Of a stretch of DNA of 64,000 nucleotides, positions 26,238-33,876 are shown in pieces. Both the position numbers and the translations under genes were made by a program. The notes under the pieces are model-generated. The model was not told the origin of the DNA. It saw only the letters and a program-made list of their open reading frames with translations, and ran no database searches. Origin of the DNA: Sulfolobales archaeon HS-7 (lineage in GTDB: Archaea > Thermoproteota > Thermoprotei_A > Sulfolobales > Sulfolobaceae); assembly GCA_019704295.1 (NCBI GenBank), contig AP024596.1, positions 186,001 to 250,000 on the forward strand, in the 5' to 3' direction. Every line of letters begins with the position of its first letter. The stretch's first letter is position 1.

Positions 26238-26903
26238 TTAAAAAATTACCGGTACGTAGTATTTGATCGAGCTAAGCGTGATTTCAGTAATGGGTATGGA
26301 AAACGCCTCTGACAATATTTCGGAATTTACATTCTGACCATGATAGAACACTTTTCCCTCCTTAAGCACGGTTACTGTAGAGGCAAAAGATACTATACCT
26401 AGGTCGTGAGTGGCCACAACTACTTGCCTGTTAGAGGATAATTGGAGGACTCTGGTAGCTACGACGTGTCTGTTCAACGGATCCAAGTTTGCCGTTGGTT
26501 CATCTAATAACAGGATCTTGTTCGTAAGAAGGGCTTTCGCTATTAGTACTAGGCGTTTTTCCCCGGAACTCAAAGTGGGGAAACTTCTGTATGCTAACTT
26601 AGCTATGCCCATTTCCCTGAGTGCCTCAAGGGCCTGCTTTATCTCATCTTCCTTTGGGAAAAACCACGCGTCCTTAGCCAGGAGGATCTTCATTACTGAA
26701 CTCTTAAAATCGGGCACCTCAGCAGGTATGTAAACCGCATCTAATAGCTTAGGGTGTTTTGGAAGGAGTCCCGCGAGTGCCTTGAGTAGAGTCGTTTTTC
26801 CAGCACCATTAGGTCCTACTATTACGTTTAATCCATCACTTAACTTCAATTTAACTCCTGAAAGTATAGGAGAACCTCCGATTTCAACACTCACTTCAAT
26901 CAA
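26238..26903 (-). CDS. Metal-chelate/cobalamin ABC transporter, ATP-binding protein
   Basis: A 221-residue ABC ATPase of the FecE/BtuD class: Walker A VGPNGAGKTT (about residues 29-38), signature LSSGEKRLV, Walker B ILLLDEPTANLD. At 221 residues it is slightly shorter than usual (about 250). It overlaps the permease gene by 8 nt and so is translated with it. It drives import through the membrane protein encoded at 26896-27834. Confidence 0.85.
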   Translation of the reverse strand: MIEVSVEIGGSPILSGVKLKLSDGLNVIVGPNGAGKTTLLKALAGLLPKHPKLLDAVYIPAEVPDFKSSVMKILLAKDAWFFPKEDEIKQALEALREMGIAKLAYRSFPTLSSGEKRLVLIAKALLTNKILLLDEPTANLDPLNRHVVATRVLQLSSNRQVVVATHDLGIVSFASTVTVLKEGKVFYHGQNVNSEILSEAFSIPITEITLSSIKYYVPVIF

Positions 26904-27834
26904 GGGTCCTCACCAGCCTTATCAGTATAGGCATGGCTATTATTGCAGTTACTGACGTCATAGGCAGAATGAATCCGAAAGTCCCTCCCGCGATAACGTT
27001 TGCCAATCCGAGAAGACTTGCTCCTATTAGCGCAGAGTAAATTAGGGACTCGCGAAATCCGTCCGCTCCGGAGTTTCTTGCAATGTGAGGCGCCATCAGC
27101 CCAATGAATCCAATTATTCCTACTTGTGAAACAAGATACGCTATAACAATACTAGTTACCATGAACCATACAATCCTGAAAGCAGAGCTGTTAAGTCCGA
27201 AGGAAGATGAGAGTTCGTCTCCCGCTGAAATCAGATCGAAGCGTCTCTCTGAGGAGATAGCGAAAGCTATGAAACCGAGGGTAATTAGCAGTAGTATTAC
27301 CACCTGCTTGTAGGATTCTACCCCTATTTCCCCAAAAATCCAAAACAGGGGACTGGGTGTGGATGGAAATTTAAGGGCAAGGTACTCTTCAGCTATCATT
27401 AGGCCTGATACGAATGCGAAGTTCACCGTAAGCCCGGCAAAAAGCAAGGCGTTTACAGTTCCTTTTCTGCCCAATAGGAGCGTGATCACCGACGCCAGCA
27501 AGGCGAAGAGAAAGGCGGTGAGGGTTTCATACATAACCGAGGCTATAAGTTCGAAAGGTAAGAGGAAAGACACTACTGCCCCGAAAGAGGCACCTGCAGA
27601 AGTTCCTGAAACATAGGGATCCATAAGTGGGTTCCTGAAGAGGTATTGTAGGATCAGACCTGATACCGCTAGCAAAGCTCCGGCTATGCACGCGAAGAGT
27701 TCAGAAGGAAGCTTGATATACACCGCGATTTTGATGTCTAGAGGTGTAAACGGAGGTAGAGTGTATACGGGCCCCAGAAGGAAGAATAACATGATACTTG
27801 CTACGAGAAGCGCTAGGAATAATAAAACCTTCAT
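26896..27834 (-). CDS. Metal-chelate/cobalamin ABC transporter, permease
   Basis: A 312-residue permease of the FecCD/BtuC family with about nine hydrophobic segments. Family landmarks are GLILQYLFRNPLMDPYVSG near residues 43-61 and GFIGLMAPHIARNSGADG near 238-255, the coupling region. It is the first gene of the operon, under the palindrome at 27841-27857 and a TATA box (ATATATT at about 27862). Confidence 0.85.
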   Translation of the reverse strand: MKVLLFLALLVASIMLFFLLGPVYTLPPFTPLDIKIAVYIKLPSELFACIAGALLAVSGLILQYLFRNPLMDPYVSGTSAGASFGAVVSFLLPFELIASVMYETLTAFLFALLASVITLLLGRKGTVNALLFAGLTVNFAFVSGLMIAEEYLALKFPSTPSPLFWIFGEIGVESYKQVVILLLITLGFIAFAISSERRFDLISAGDELSSSFGLNSSAFRIVWFMVTSIVIAYLVSQVGIIGFIGLMAPHIARNSGADGFRESLIYSALIGASLLGLANVIAGGTFGFILPMTSVTAIIAMPILIRLVRTLD

Positions 27835-27840
27835 TACTAC

Positions 27841-27857
27841 TTGGATAGGTTATCCAA
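27841..27857 (-). promoter_or_regulatory. Palindromic operator before the permease gene
   Basis: TTGGATAGGTTATCCAA is an inverted repeat with 7-bp arms and a 3-bp centre, 6 nt before the ATG at 27834 and 5 nt after the TATA box. It matches the site at 26219-26233 in all but the central base and the outermost pairs. The position over the transcription start fits repression. A DtxR/Fur-like metalloregulator is a guess from the gene context. Confidence 0.7.
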
Positions 27858-28114
27858 CCTAATATATCTTTAGTAGAATTTATCTCAACTGGTTAGAGTG
27901 GTTAGACGATCTCGTCTACTTTATCACTAATCAATTGAATTTCCCTCTTCCAAAATCTGTTAAGGTAGTTTCAATATCCTACCATTCTGTCATGAAAAGA
28001 AAAACTGCTTGGATTTACGAGCAGGGTAATTTATAGCAGGAAATTCTAATAATATGTGGTTACCTTCCTCAACCTTTTCACACCCTTCAAATTTAGCAGG
28101 GGATAACCTTTAGC

Positions 28115-29656
28115 TTAACTTCCTCTTTTCACATCATCTAGCAATGTCATAGCAGCGTTATAACCGGGAGCTCCAGTAACTCCTCCCCCTGGATGCGTGC
28201 CTGCTCCACATAGGTAAAGACCTTTAATGGGCGTCCTATATTTATTCATGAACTCAGTAGGTCTGAAGAAAAGCATCTGATCTGGAGTCATATCCAAGTG
28301 GAATATATTCCCTTCCCATATACCAAACCTCCTCTCTATATCTAAAGGTGTTAATACCTCATATTTTACTGGCCTGAAGTTCGGAGCGTATTCCCTTATT
28401 TCCTCAAGAACTGTTTGATAGATTTCTTCCTTCTTTTCATCTAATTTTCTTGAATACCGTAAATATTGCCCGAATATTGAAAACACGAAGTATCCGGAGG
28501 GAGCTAATGTTTGATCGTTTATATTTAGAATGTTTATTGACAACCAAGGTCTTTTGGAAAACCCAGTTGCTACAGCATCAGCGTAACTCTTCTCCAGGTG
28601 TTCTAGACTGTCTATGATCAGTATGGAAGAACCGTGTTCAGGAGAGAGGTTCTTACCGTGGCCGAAATCCGGGAGTTCCTCTAGATAGCCTACAATTTTA
28701 AAGGAAACTCCTTCAGTCTTTAATGAAGCGATCCTGTTAAGATATCTGGATTCAAGTTCAGCATTCCGCAGCAATTTCAGAAATGTGGTTTTCGGATCTG
28801 CATTAGACAGCACGTATTTTGAATTTATCACCTTACCATTATCGAGCTTTACGCCAACTGCCTTACCGTTATGCACCAAAATTTCGTCAACACGTGTATT
28901 CAAGAAGACGTCAACACCGTTTTCCTTTGCAGCTATCATCAAGGATTGCGTAACGCTCCCCATTCCCCCTTCAGGATACCCCCAGGCACCCTTTACTCCA
29001 TTAACTTCCCCTATAACGTGATGAGCTAAAACGTACGCCGTTCCCGGTGCTGAAGGTGGTGAAAACGTTCCTACTACCGAATCCTCCGCGAGAGCCGATT
29101 TTACCTCCTCGGATTCGAAGTACTCATTAAGCATCGACTTTGCGTCGCTCAAAACTACTCTTAGAAATGAAAGGGAATCCTCTTCATTTCCCATACCTCC
29201 GAAGAGATTTGACAACTGGTCAAGCTGAGGAGGAGGGTTTAACATGAAGATATCCGCTAGGTAAGAGAACTTTTCCCACAAATCGCTCCACTTAGCGTAG
29301 AACTCCGCATCCCTTTTAGAGTATTTCTCTATTTCCCTTTGAGTTTTCTTCAGATCGGACCAGATGTAAAGCCCTCCTTTTGATGTAGGTAAAAAAAGTC
29401 CTGGGTCCTTGATCTTAACCTTAAGTCCCCTTTGGTAAAGGTTAAGATCCTTAATTATCTTAGGTCTAAGAAGACTGAGCACGTAGGCACCAGTTGAGAC
29501 TTTAATTCCTGGCCACAGCTCCTCAGTAGTGCAAGCCCCACCTATGATAGGTCTTCTCTCCAGCACGGCTACCTTCATTCCGTTCATGGCTAAGTATGAG
29601 GCAGCAACTAAACCGTTGTGTCCTCCACCGACTATTATAACATCATATGAACTCAT
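28115..29656 (-). CDS. FAD-dependent oxidoreductase, phytoene desaturase/PYROXD2-like
   Basis: A 513-residue flavoprotein. The N-terminal FAD motif is DVIIVGGGHNGLVAASYLA (residues 4-22), followed by VLERRPIIGGACTTEE. The C-terminal motif LYLCGAGTHPGGGVTGAPGY is characteristic of the carotenoid-desaturase/PYROXD2 family. The substrate is unknown; apart from the CruF-like gene at 40.8 kb no carotenoid genes are near. It is a monocistronic gene with a start at ATG 29656. Confidence 0.75.
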   Translation of the reverse strand: MSSYDVIIVGGGHNGLVAASYLAMNGMKVAVLERRPIIGGACTTEELWPGIKVSTGAYVLSLLRPKIIKDLNLYQRGLKVKIKDPGLFLPTSKGGLYIWSDLKKTQREIEKYSKRDAEFYAKWSDLWEKFSYLADIFMLNPPPQLDQLSNLFGGMGNEEDSLSFLRVVLSDAKSMLNEYFESEEVKSALAEDSVVGTFSPPSAPGTAYVLAHHVIGEVNGVKGAWGYPEGGMGSVTQSLMIAAKENGVDVFLNTRVDEILVHNGKAVGVKLDNGKVINSKYVLSNADPKTTFLKLLRNAELESRYLNRIASLKTEGVSFKIVGYLEELPDFGHGKNLSPEHGSSILIIDSLEHLEKSYADAVATGFSKRPWLSINILNINDQTLAPSGYFVFSIFGQYLRYSRKLDEKKEEIYQTVLEEIREYAPNFRPVKYEVLTPLDIERRFGIWEGNIFHLDMTPDQMLFFRPTEFMNKYRTPIKGLYLCGAGTHPGGGVTGAPGYNAAMTLLDDVKRGS

Positions 29657-30009
29657 TTGATATGATAATTAGAACCAGTTTTAAAGAGTTGAGGATTGAA
29701 ACCTTTTTATTAAAGAGACAGCGCGGCTAAAACAACGTCCCTTTACTTTAGTAGCTATCACTTATTTCCAAGAATACTCACTAACTACACTGACCATATG
29801 AGGACATTTATTCACATTCATTGTACTTCTTAAAAGAGACGAAATTTAATAAAAGAATCAAGGTGAACGCAATTGAACTGAGCGTACTTGCCTTATATCA
29901 AATCGTAATAGTCTAGAAATCGTAATAGTTTAGCGAAATTAATTTACAGGGGACAGGCGAACAACACTTAAAGAATTATCCAAGGCCGTTCTGACTATTT
30001 CCCTGTCAT
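29657..30009. other. Intergenic region with a 17-bp tandem repeat
   Basis: No gene seen. At 29900-29916 and 29917-29933 there are two tandem copies of AAATCGTAATAGTYTAG that differ at one base. The function is unknown; they lie about 75-110 nt upstream of the methyltransferase gene and could be a regulator site. Confidence 0.35.
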
Positions 30010-30717
30010 ATGGATATCATGAAAGCCCTCGTTACTTATTCCGCTAATGAAATGCACCGAGTTCAAAACTCCGAACTTAAAGCTGTGGTTAAAAAGGTCC
30101 CCTTATACATTCCATTAATGATCCCAATATTTCAATCGTATTTCAATGAAGATGTGTTTTACTTAGTCTACATCGTCGTATTCGGCACCGACCTTATCGT
30201 TACTTACGGTATTAGATTGATGAGAAGGAAAGCGGGAGTCAAGAAAGTGGAGTACTCGACTTTTTTCCTCTTCATAGGAACGTTATTTTTAATTATATTT
30301 CTCTCTTACCTCTTTGGTTACTACTCTTATTTCACAGGAGTGGGAGAGTTACCCCTGGAGTTCTTATATGTTGGAATTTTCCTAATGATAGTAGGAGAGG
30401 CCTTCAGGATGTGGGGGATACTCACCCTTGGCAAGTACTTTTCCCCAGTAGTTACGGTCTACTCTGATCATAGAGTCATAACTCAGGGACCGTATAAGCT
30501 GGTCAGGCATCCGGCGTATGGAGGGACTATCATTCTGCTTTTAGGGGTGACCTTATCCTTAAGAAGTATTATCTCTCTGCTCTCGATCTTAATTGTAGTT
30601 GCCTTATATAACTACAGGGCAAACCTGGAGGAGAGTCTATTAACAGAGAATTTAGGAGAGGAGTACGTTAACTATAAGATTAAGGTAAGGAAGAAGTTCA
30701 TTCCTTATCTGTTCTAG
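30010..30717 (+). CDS. Isoprenylcysteine carboxyl methyltransferase-like membrane protein
   Basis: A 235-residue membrane protein with about five hydrophobic segments and the ICMT/PEMT-family signature in its C-terminal third (residues about 155-200): HRVITQGPYKLVRHPAYGG, followed by an E-E pair in NLEESLLTENLGEEYVNY. The family uses S-adenosylmethionine to methylate small lipophilic targets; prenylated proteins are unlikely in archaea, so a lipid is more probable. No operon partner. Confidence 0.8.
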   Translation: MDIMKALVTYSANEMHRVQNSELKAVVKKVPLYIPLMIPIFQSYFNEDVFYLVYIVVFGTDLIVTYGIRLMRRKAGVKKVEYSTFFLFIGTLFLIIFLSYLFGYYSYFTGVGELPLEFLYVGIFLMIVGEAFRMWGILTLGKYFSPVVTVYSDHRVITQGPYKLVRHPAYGGTIILLLGVTLSLRSIISLLSILIVVALYNYRANLEESLLTENLGEEYVNYKIKVRKKFIPYLF

Positions 30718-30880
30718 GAGTTCTTATGGGGGTATTATCGTAGTCTTCGAGTTAGCTTGATTATTTTATAGAGAAGTTACACTAATAAAATTCATAGAGC
30801 AACACTTTTGGTGAAACAACACTGATAATTTGCCACTGAGAGCTAACAGTTATTATAATGACAAATGTGATGATAGTTCC

Positions 30881-31654
30881 ATGGGGATACGGAAGGCTTA
30901 CTTGCATGATATTAAGGCTATGAGTCTGGTGTGGAGCGAAGCGATAAATTCAATTAATTTAAACGCTATTGAGAACACCTTTAACCTTTTCATAAAGTTA
31001 GGGGAATGTCTGGTGATAGATGAAAGTCAAGGAATAATAGCGACCTCCTGTTTCATCCCTTACGTTAACTCGTCTTGGATTGGAAATGTGGGAGTTAGCA
31101 AAAACTATCAACGAAGAGGTTACGGAAGGAAGTTGATGATTGAATTATTGAACAGAATAAGAACATCAGTTACAGGACTTGATGCAACGGAGGCTGGTTT
31201 CCCTCTTTACAGGGAACTTGGATTCAGGGAAGTTTATAATACGGTGATATACAATATCTCAGAAGTAGGAGAACAAGAGGTTAATGTAGGAGATCGGCTA
31301 GAGAGATGGATGCTAGAACTCGATAAAGAGGCATTCGGGGACGACAGATCGTTGCTTTTACAAGAACTAGTAATGTCTGGAGGAAAAGTAATTTCTTTAA
31401 GAGAAGGTTTTGGTATCATATATCAGAACGTATTGGGTCCGCTAATAGCAACCGACGAGGAGATAGCGGAAAGGCTGATTAGGGGGAGCGTCAGATTAGG
31501 AACTAGGACGATCATAACTCTGGAGGATAAAGGGAAGTTTTTAGCTGATATTGGAGGTAAGAAAACCCAATATGGATGCATTAGAATGATGAGAGGTAAG
31601 GAAATCGGGAATAAGAAACTTCTATGGTCGATTTTCAGATGGGCGTTCGGATGA
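30881..31654 (+). CDS. GNAT-family N-acetyltransferase
   Basis: A protein of about 257 residues. I prefer ATG 30881 (MGIRKAYLHDIKAM) over the TTG at 30830, because GNAT domains begin with this kind of strand. The acetyl-CoA loop is VSKNYQRRGYGRKLM and strand 5 with DATEAGFPLYRELGF follows. A second, less clear domain (residues about 130-257) resembles the C-terminal half of tandem GNAT proteins. Substrate is unknown. Confidence 0.75.
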   Translation: MGIRKAYLHDIKAMSLVWSEAINSINLNAIENTFNLFIKLGECLVIDESQGIIATSCFIPYVNSSWIGNVGVSKNYQRRGYGRKLMIELLNRIRTSVTGLDATEAGFPLYRELGFREVYNTVIYNISEVGEQEVNVGDRLERWMLELDKEAFGDDRSLLLQELVMSGGKVISLREGFGIIYQNVLGPLIATDEEIAERLIRGSVRLGTRTIITLEDKGKFLADIGGKKTQYGCIRMMRGKEIGNKKLLWSIFRWAFG

Positions 31655-31745
31655 ACGCTCGGATAAATAGGCGTCTCATTGTATTATAGGACGAGCTATA
31701 TTTTCATAAGATAGCGAACCATAACTCGGAATCTTCTTGAGATAT

Positions 31746-31763
31746 TATAGACAATTGTCTATA
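31746..31763. promoter_or_regulatory. Perfect 18-bp palindrome upstream of a promoter
   Basis: TATAGACAATTGTCTATA is a perfect palindrome. It lies 15 nt upstream of a TATA-like CTATATTTAAGC (31778-31789), which in turn is about 25 nt before the ATG at 31811. This is a typical place for an activator or repressor dimer (MarR/TetR-like by symmetry). Confidence 0.55.
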
Positions 31764-31810
31764 TACCGTTGTGTCACCTATATTTAAGCCTAGCAGACAA
31801 TAATGTACTT

Positions 31811-31882
31811 ATGATGAGCACTACACACAAAAGAGATATATCACTTGACGAGTACCTCACTCTAATGGCAGTGGAGATCTGA
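31811..31882 (+). CDS. Micro-ORF of 23 codons with its own promoter
   Basis: The frame MMSTTHKRDISLDEYLTLMA then VEI ends at a TGA at 31880-31882. It has a TATA box at the right distance for leaderless expression and a palindromic operator. It might be a tiny regulatory peptide or, more simply, the 5' stub of a deleted gene such as a transporter. It is immediately followed by the 3' end of the convergent gene at 31892. Confidence 0.3.
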   Translation: MMSTTHKRDISLDEYLTLMAVEI

Positions 31883-31891
31883 ATGTAAACT

Positions 31892-32620
31892 TCATTTGAG
31901 GATTTCACTTTTAATTTTATTTATTAATTTTTTCTTAACGTTTAAGATCTCCTCAGAATTATACCTTCCGAGTTCGGTTATGAACTCATGGAAGGCGGAT
32001 AAGGGCGTTAAATCGAACAAAGGTATTCTAACTCCCCTAAGCTCCACTTCATGGAAATCCGGTGAAGGACCGTCTGATACCTTGAAGGATTCAAGTACAG
32101 CTATCTTCTTTCCAGGGAAGATCTTAGAAAGTACTTTTGTTCCTATTTTATTTACTAAGCCGTCAGTGTATACCCCATCTGCTCCTACAACCATGCACTC
32201 AATCCCCGACGAGAAGTACTCCATAGTCAGGTCTGGTACAAGAATAACCTCAGCGTATCTTGAGTATTCGTTGTATGCCATCTCAGTTTCATTACCAGGC
32301 TTTGACTCTAGAAGAACGACTCTTTTTATGCCGTTTTTTATTGCATGTAATACAGCATTACTGTAACTTATCGTAATCGCACTAGTACACCCAGTAGGGG
32401 GAAAAACTATGTTCTTAGCATAAGATTTAAGGTAGTTTAATCCGCTAGGTCCGAAGTTTTCATATACTTCTACTACTGTTTGGATGGAGGCCATACCCCT
32501 CCTCACTGTGAGTAATTCGCTAAAATTCCCTCCTTTCTCCAGGTAATCAATGGATTTAATTAAATACCACGAGGCACCGTGAACGTAATCTTCTTTCATC
32601 TCCTTTATGATCTCACTCAA
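31892..32620 (-). CDS. eIF2B alpha/beta/delta-like protein
   Basis: A 242-residue protein related to the eIF2B-alpha/ribose-1,5-bisphosphate isomerase family. The key region CMVVGADGVYTDGLVNKIGT (about residues 142-161) includes the GAD-G motif and the terminal NKIGT signature. It is short (family usually 270-330). The GTG or ATG start at 32620 overlaps the M20 peptidase gene by 8 nt, forming an operon with two peptidase genes. The isomerase or regulatory role is open. Confidence 0.7.
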   Translation of the reverse strand: MSEIIKEMKEDYVHGASWYLIKSIDYLEKGGNFSELLTVRRGMASIQTVVEVYENFGPSGLNYLKSYAKNIVFPPTGCTSAITISYSNAVLHAIKNGIKRVVLLESKPGNETEMAYNEYSRYAEVILVPDLTMEYFSSGIECMVVGADGVYTDGLVNKIGTKVLSKIFPGKKIAVLESFKVSDGPSPDFHEVELRGVRIPLFDLTPLSAFHEFITELGRYNSEEILNVKKKLINKIKSEILK

Positions 32621-33875
32621 GGAGTTTCACGAGATACTTCATCTGGTTTATAATAATCTGGTAATCGTCTTTCCTTATATTCTCATTGAATGAGTGAATA
32701 TTCGAATCGTAACTATCAACGCCCACCCCGTCAGCAATTTCGGTAATACCCGTGTACTTAGCAACAGCTGCCATGGGTCCTGTTCCCGGACTATTCGGCC
32801 AGATCACAGGTTCAGTTGCATACGCTCTAAGAGCAGACTCCCTTACCGCCTTAGCGAAAAAGCTTGTTGGTGAAGTCCTGAAGGGTTCTTCCATACCGTA
32901 AACTACAACCTCCCCTCCCCATTTTTCAGCCAAGGGTTTCAAGGTCTCAAGTACCTCCTCCGGTGACATATCTGGTACCAGCCTGAAGTCCATTTTTACG
33001 AAACAGTAGGATGGTATTACCGTCTTACTACCCTGTCCCGTATATCCGCCGAAAATTCCCGCTATGTTACACGTGGGTTCCTCGACTAACTTCACGGGGA
33101 AATCATTGGGTATGCTTTGACCTAACGCTTCCTCCATCTTCCCCTTATCGAGTTTAAGTAATGACTTCTTCTGTTCCTCGCTTATTCTCCTTACCTTTGA
33201 GTAAAATCCAGTTAGGTTAACTTTTTCGTCTTTTTTCAACTCGTTTAAAAATGACGTCATTCTCCATACCGGATTGTCGGCTATCGGAGCGTACATTGAA
33301 TGCAGGTCCTTTGCCGTTTTGAACCTTATCTCGACGTAGAGAAGACCTTTAACTCCCAGGACGATCTGTGGGGAGTTATTCGACGCTCTTCCTGCTCCCT
33401 CCCATAAAAGGAAATCTCCTTTTATTACTTCGGCGTGCTTTTCCAGAAACTTTTTCATGTTAGGACTCCCTATTTCCTCCTCTCCCTCATAGAAGAAGAT
33501 CACGTTAGTCCTAAGAGTTCCTTCCTTAATCATATCCCTTACGGCCTGAAGTCTGGCTAGAAGGGTTCCCTTATCATCGGCAACTCCCCTTGCGTATATT
33601 CTATCTCCTTTTGTCACCGGATCGAAGGGGTTTGAGTCCCATTTATCCAATTCCTCCGCTGGTTGTACGTCGTAATGGTTATACACAACTAGAGTCCTCT
33701 TCCCCCCTACGTTGATTTTTCCAATTACATACGGATTGGGATTTTCCGGAATCTCCATGACATCCGCTTTTAACTCCAGTAGCTTGTCTCTGAGGAATTT
33801 GCCTGCCTCTTTTCCCTTACCTTTAGCTGAGGTTGAGTCCAGTTTGAGGAAATCAAATAGTTCGGAGAAATCCAA
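32613..33875 (-). CDS. M20-family zinc dipeptidase/carboxypeptidase
   Basis: A 420-residue M20 peptidase. The metal and catalytic motifs are present: VVYNHYDVQPAEE (first His and Asp), ARGVADDKGTL (bridging Asp), EGEEEIGSPN (catalytic and metal Glu), and a terminal DSNIHSFNENI (last His). The lid domain is residues about 180-300. It releases amino acids from short peptides in the cytoplasm and is paired with the M1 aminopeptidase encoded one base upstream. Confidence 0.85.
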   Translation of the reverse strand: MDFSELFDFLKLDSTSAKGKGKEAGKFLRDKLLELKADVMEIPENPNPYVIGKINVGGKRTLVVYNHYDVQPAEELDKWDSNPFDPVTKGDRIYARGVADDKGTLLARLQAVRDMIKEGTLRTNVIFFYEGEEEIGSPNMKKFLEKHAEVIKGDFLLWEGAGRASNNSPQIVLGVKGLLYVEIRFKTAKDLHSMYAPIADNPVWRMTSFLNELKKDEKVNLTGFYSKVRRISEEQKKSLLKLDKGKMEEALGQSIPNDFPVKLVEEPTCNIAGIFGGYTGQGSKTVIPSYCFVKMDFRLVPDMSPEEVLETLKPLAEKWGGEVVVYGMEEPFRTSPTSFFAKAVRESALRAYATEPVIWPNSPGTGPMAAVAKYTGITEIADGVGVDSYDSNIHSFNENIRKDDYQIIINQMKYLVKLLE

Positions 33876-33876
33876 C

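Noticed and set aside
27903..27918. Inverted repeat TAGACGA-TC-TCGTCTA upstream of the ABC importer
   Set aside because: It lies about 70 nt before the start and has no partner site elsewhere; not enough to call an operator.
29900..29933. Two 17-bp tandem repeats considered as CRISPR
   Set aside because: There is no spacer between them and only two units.
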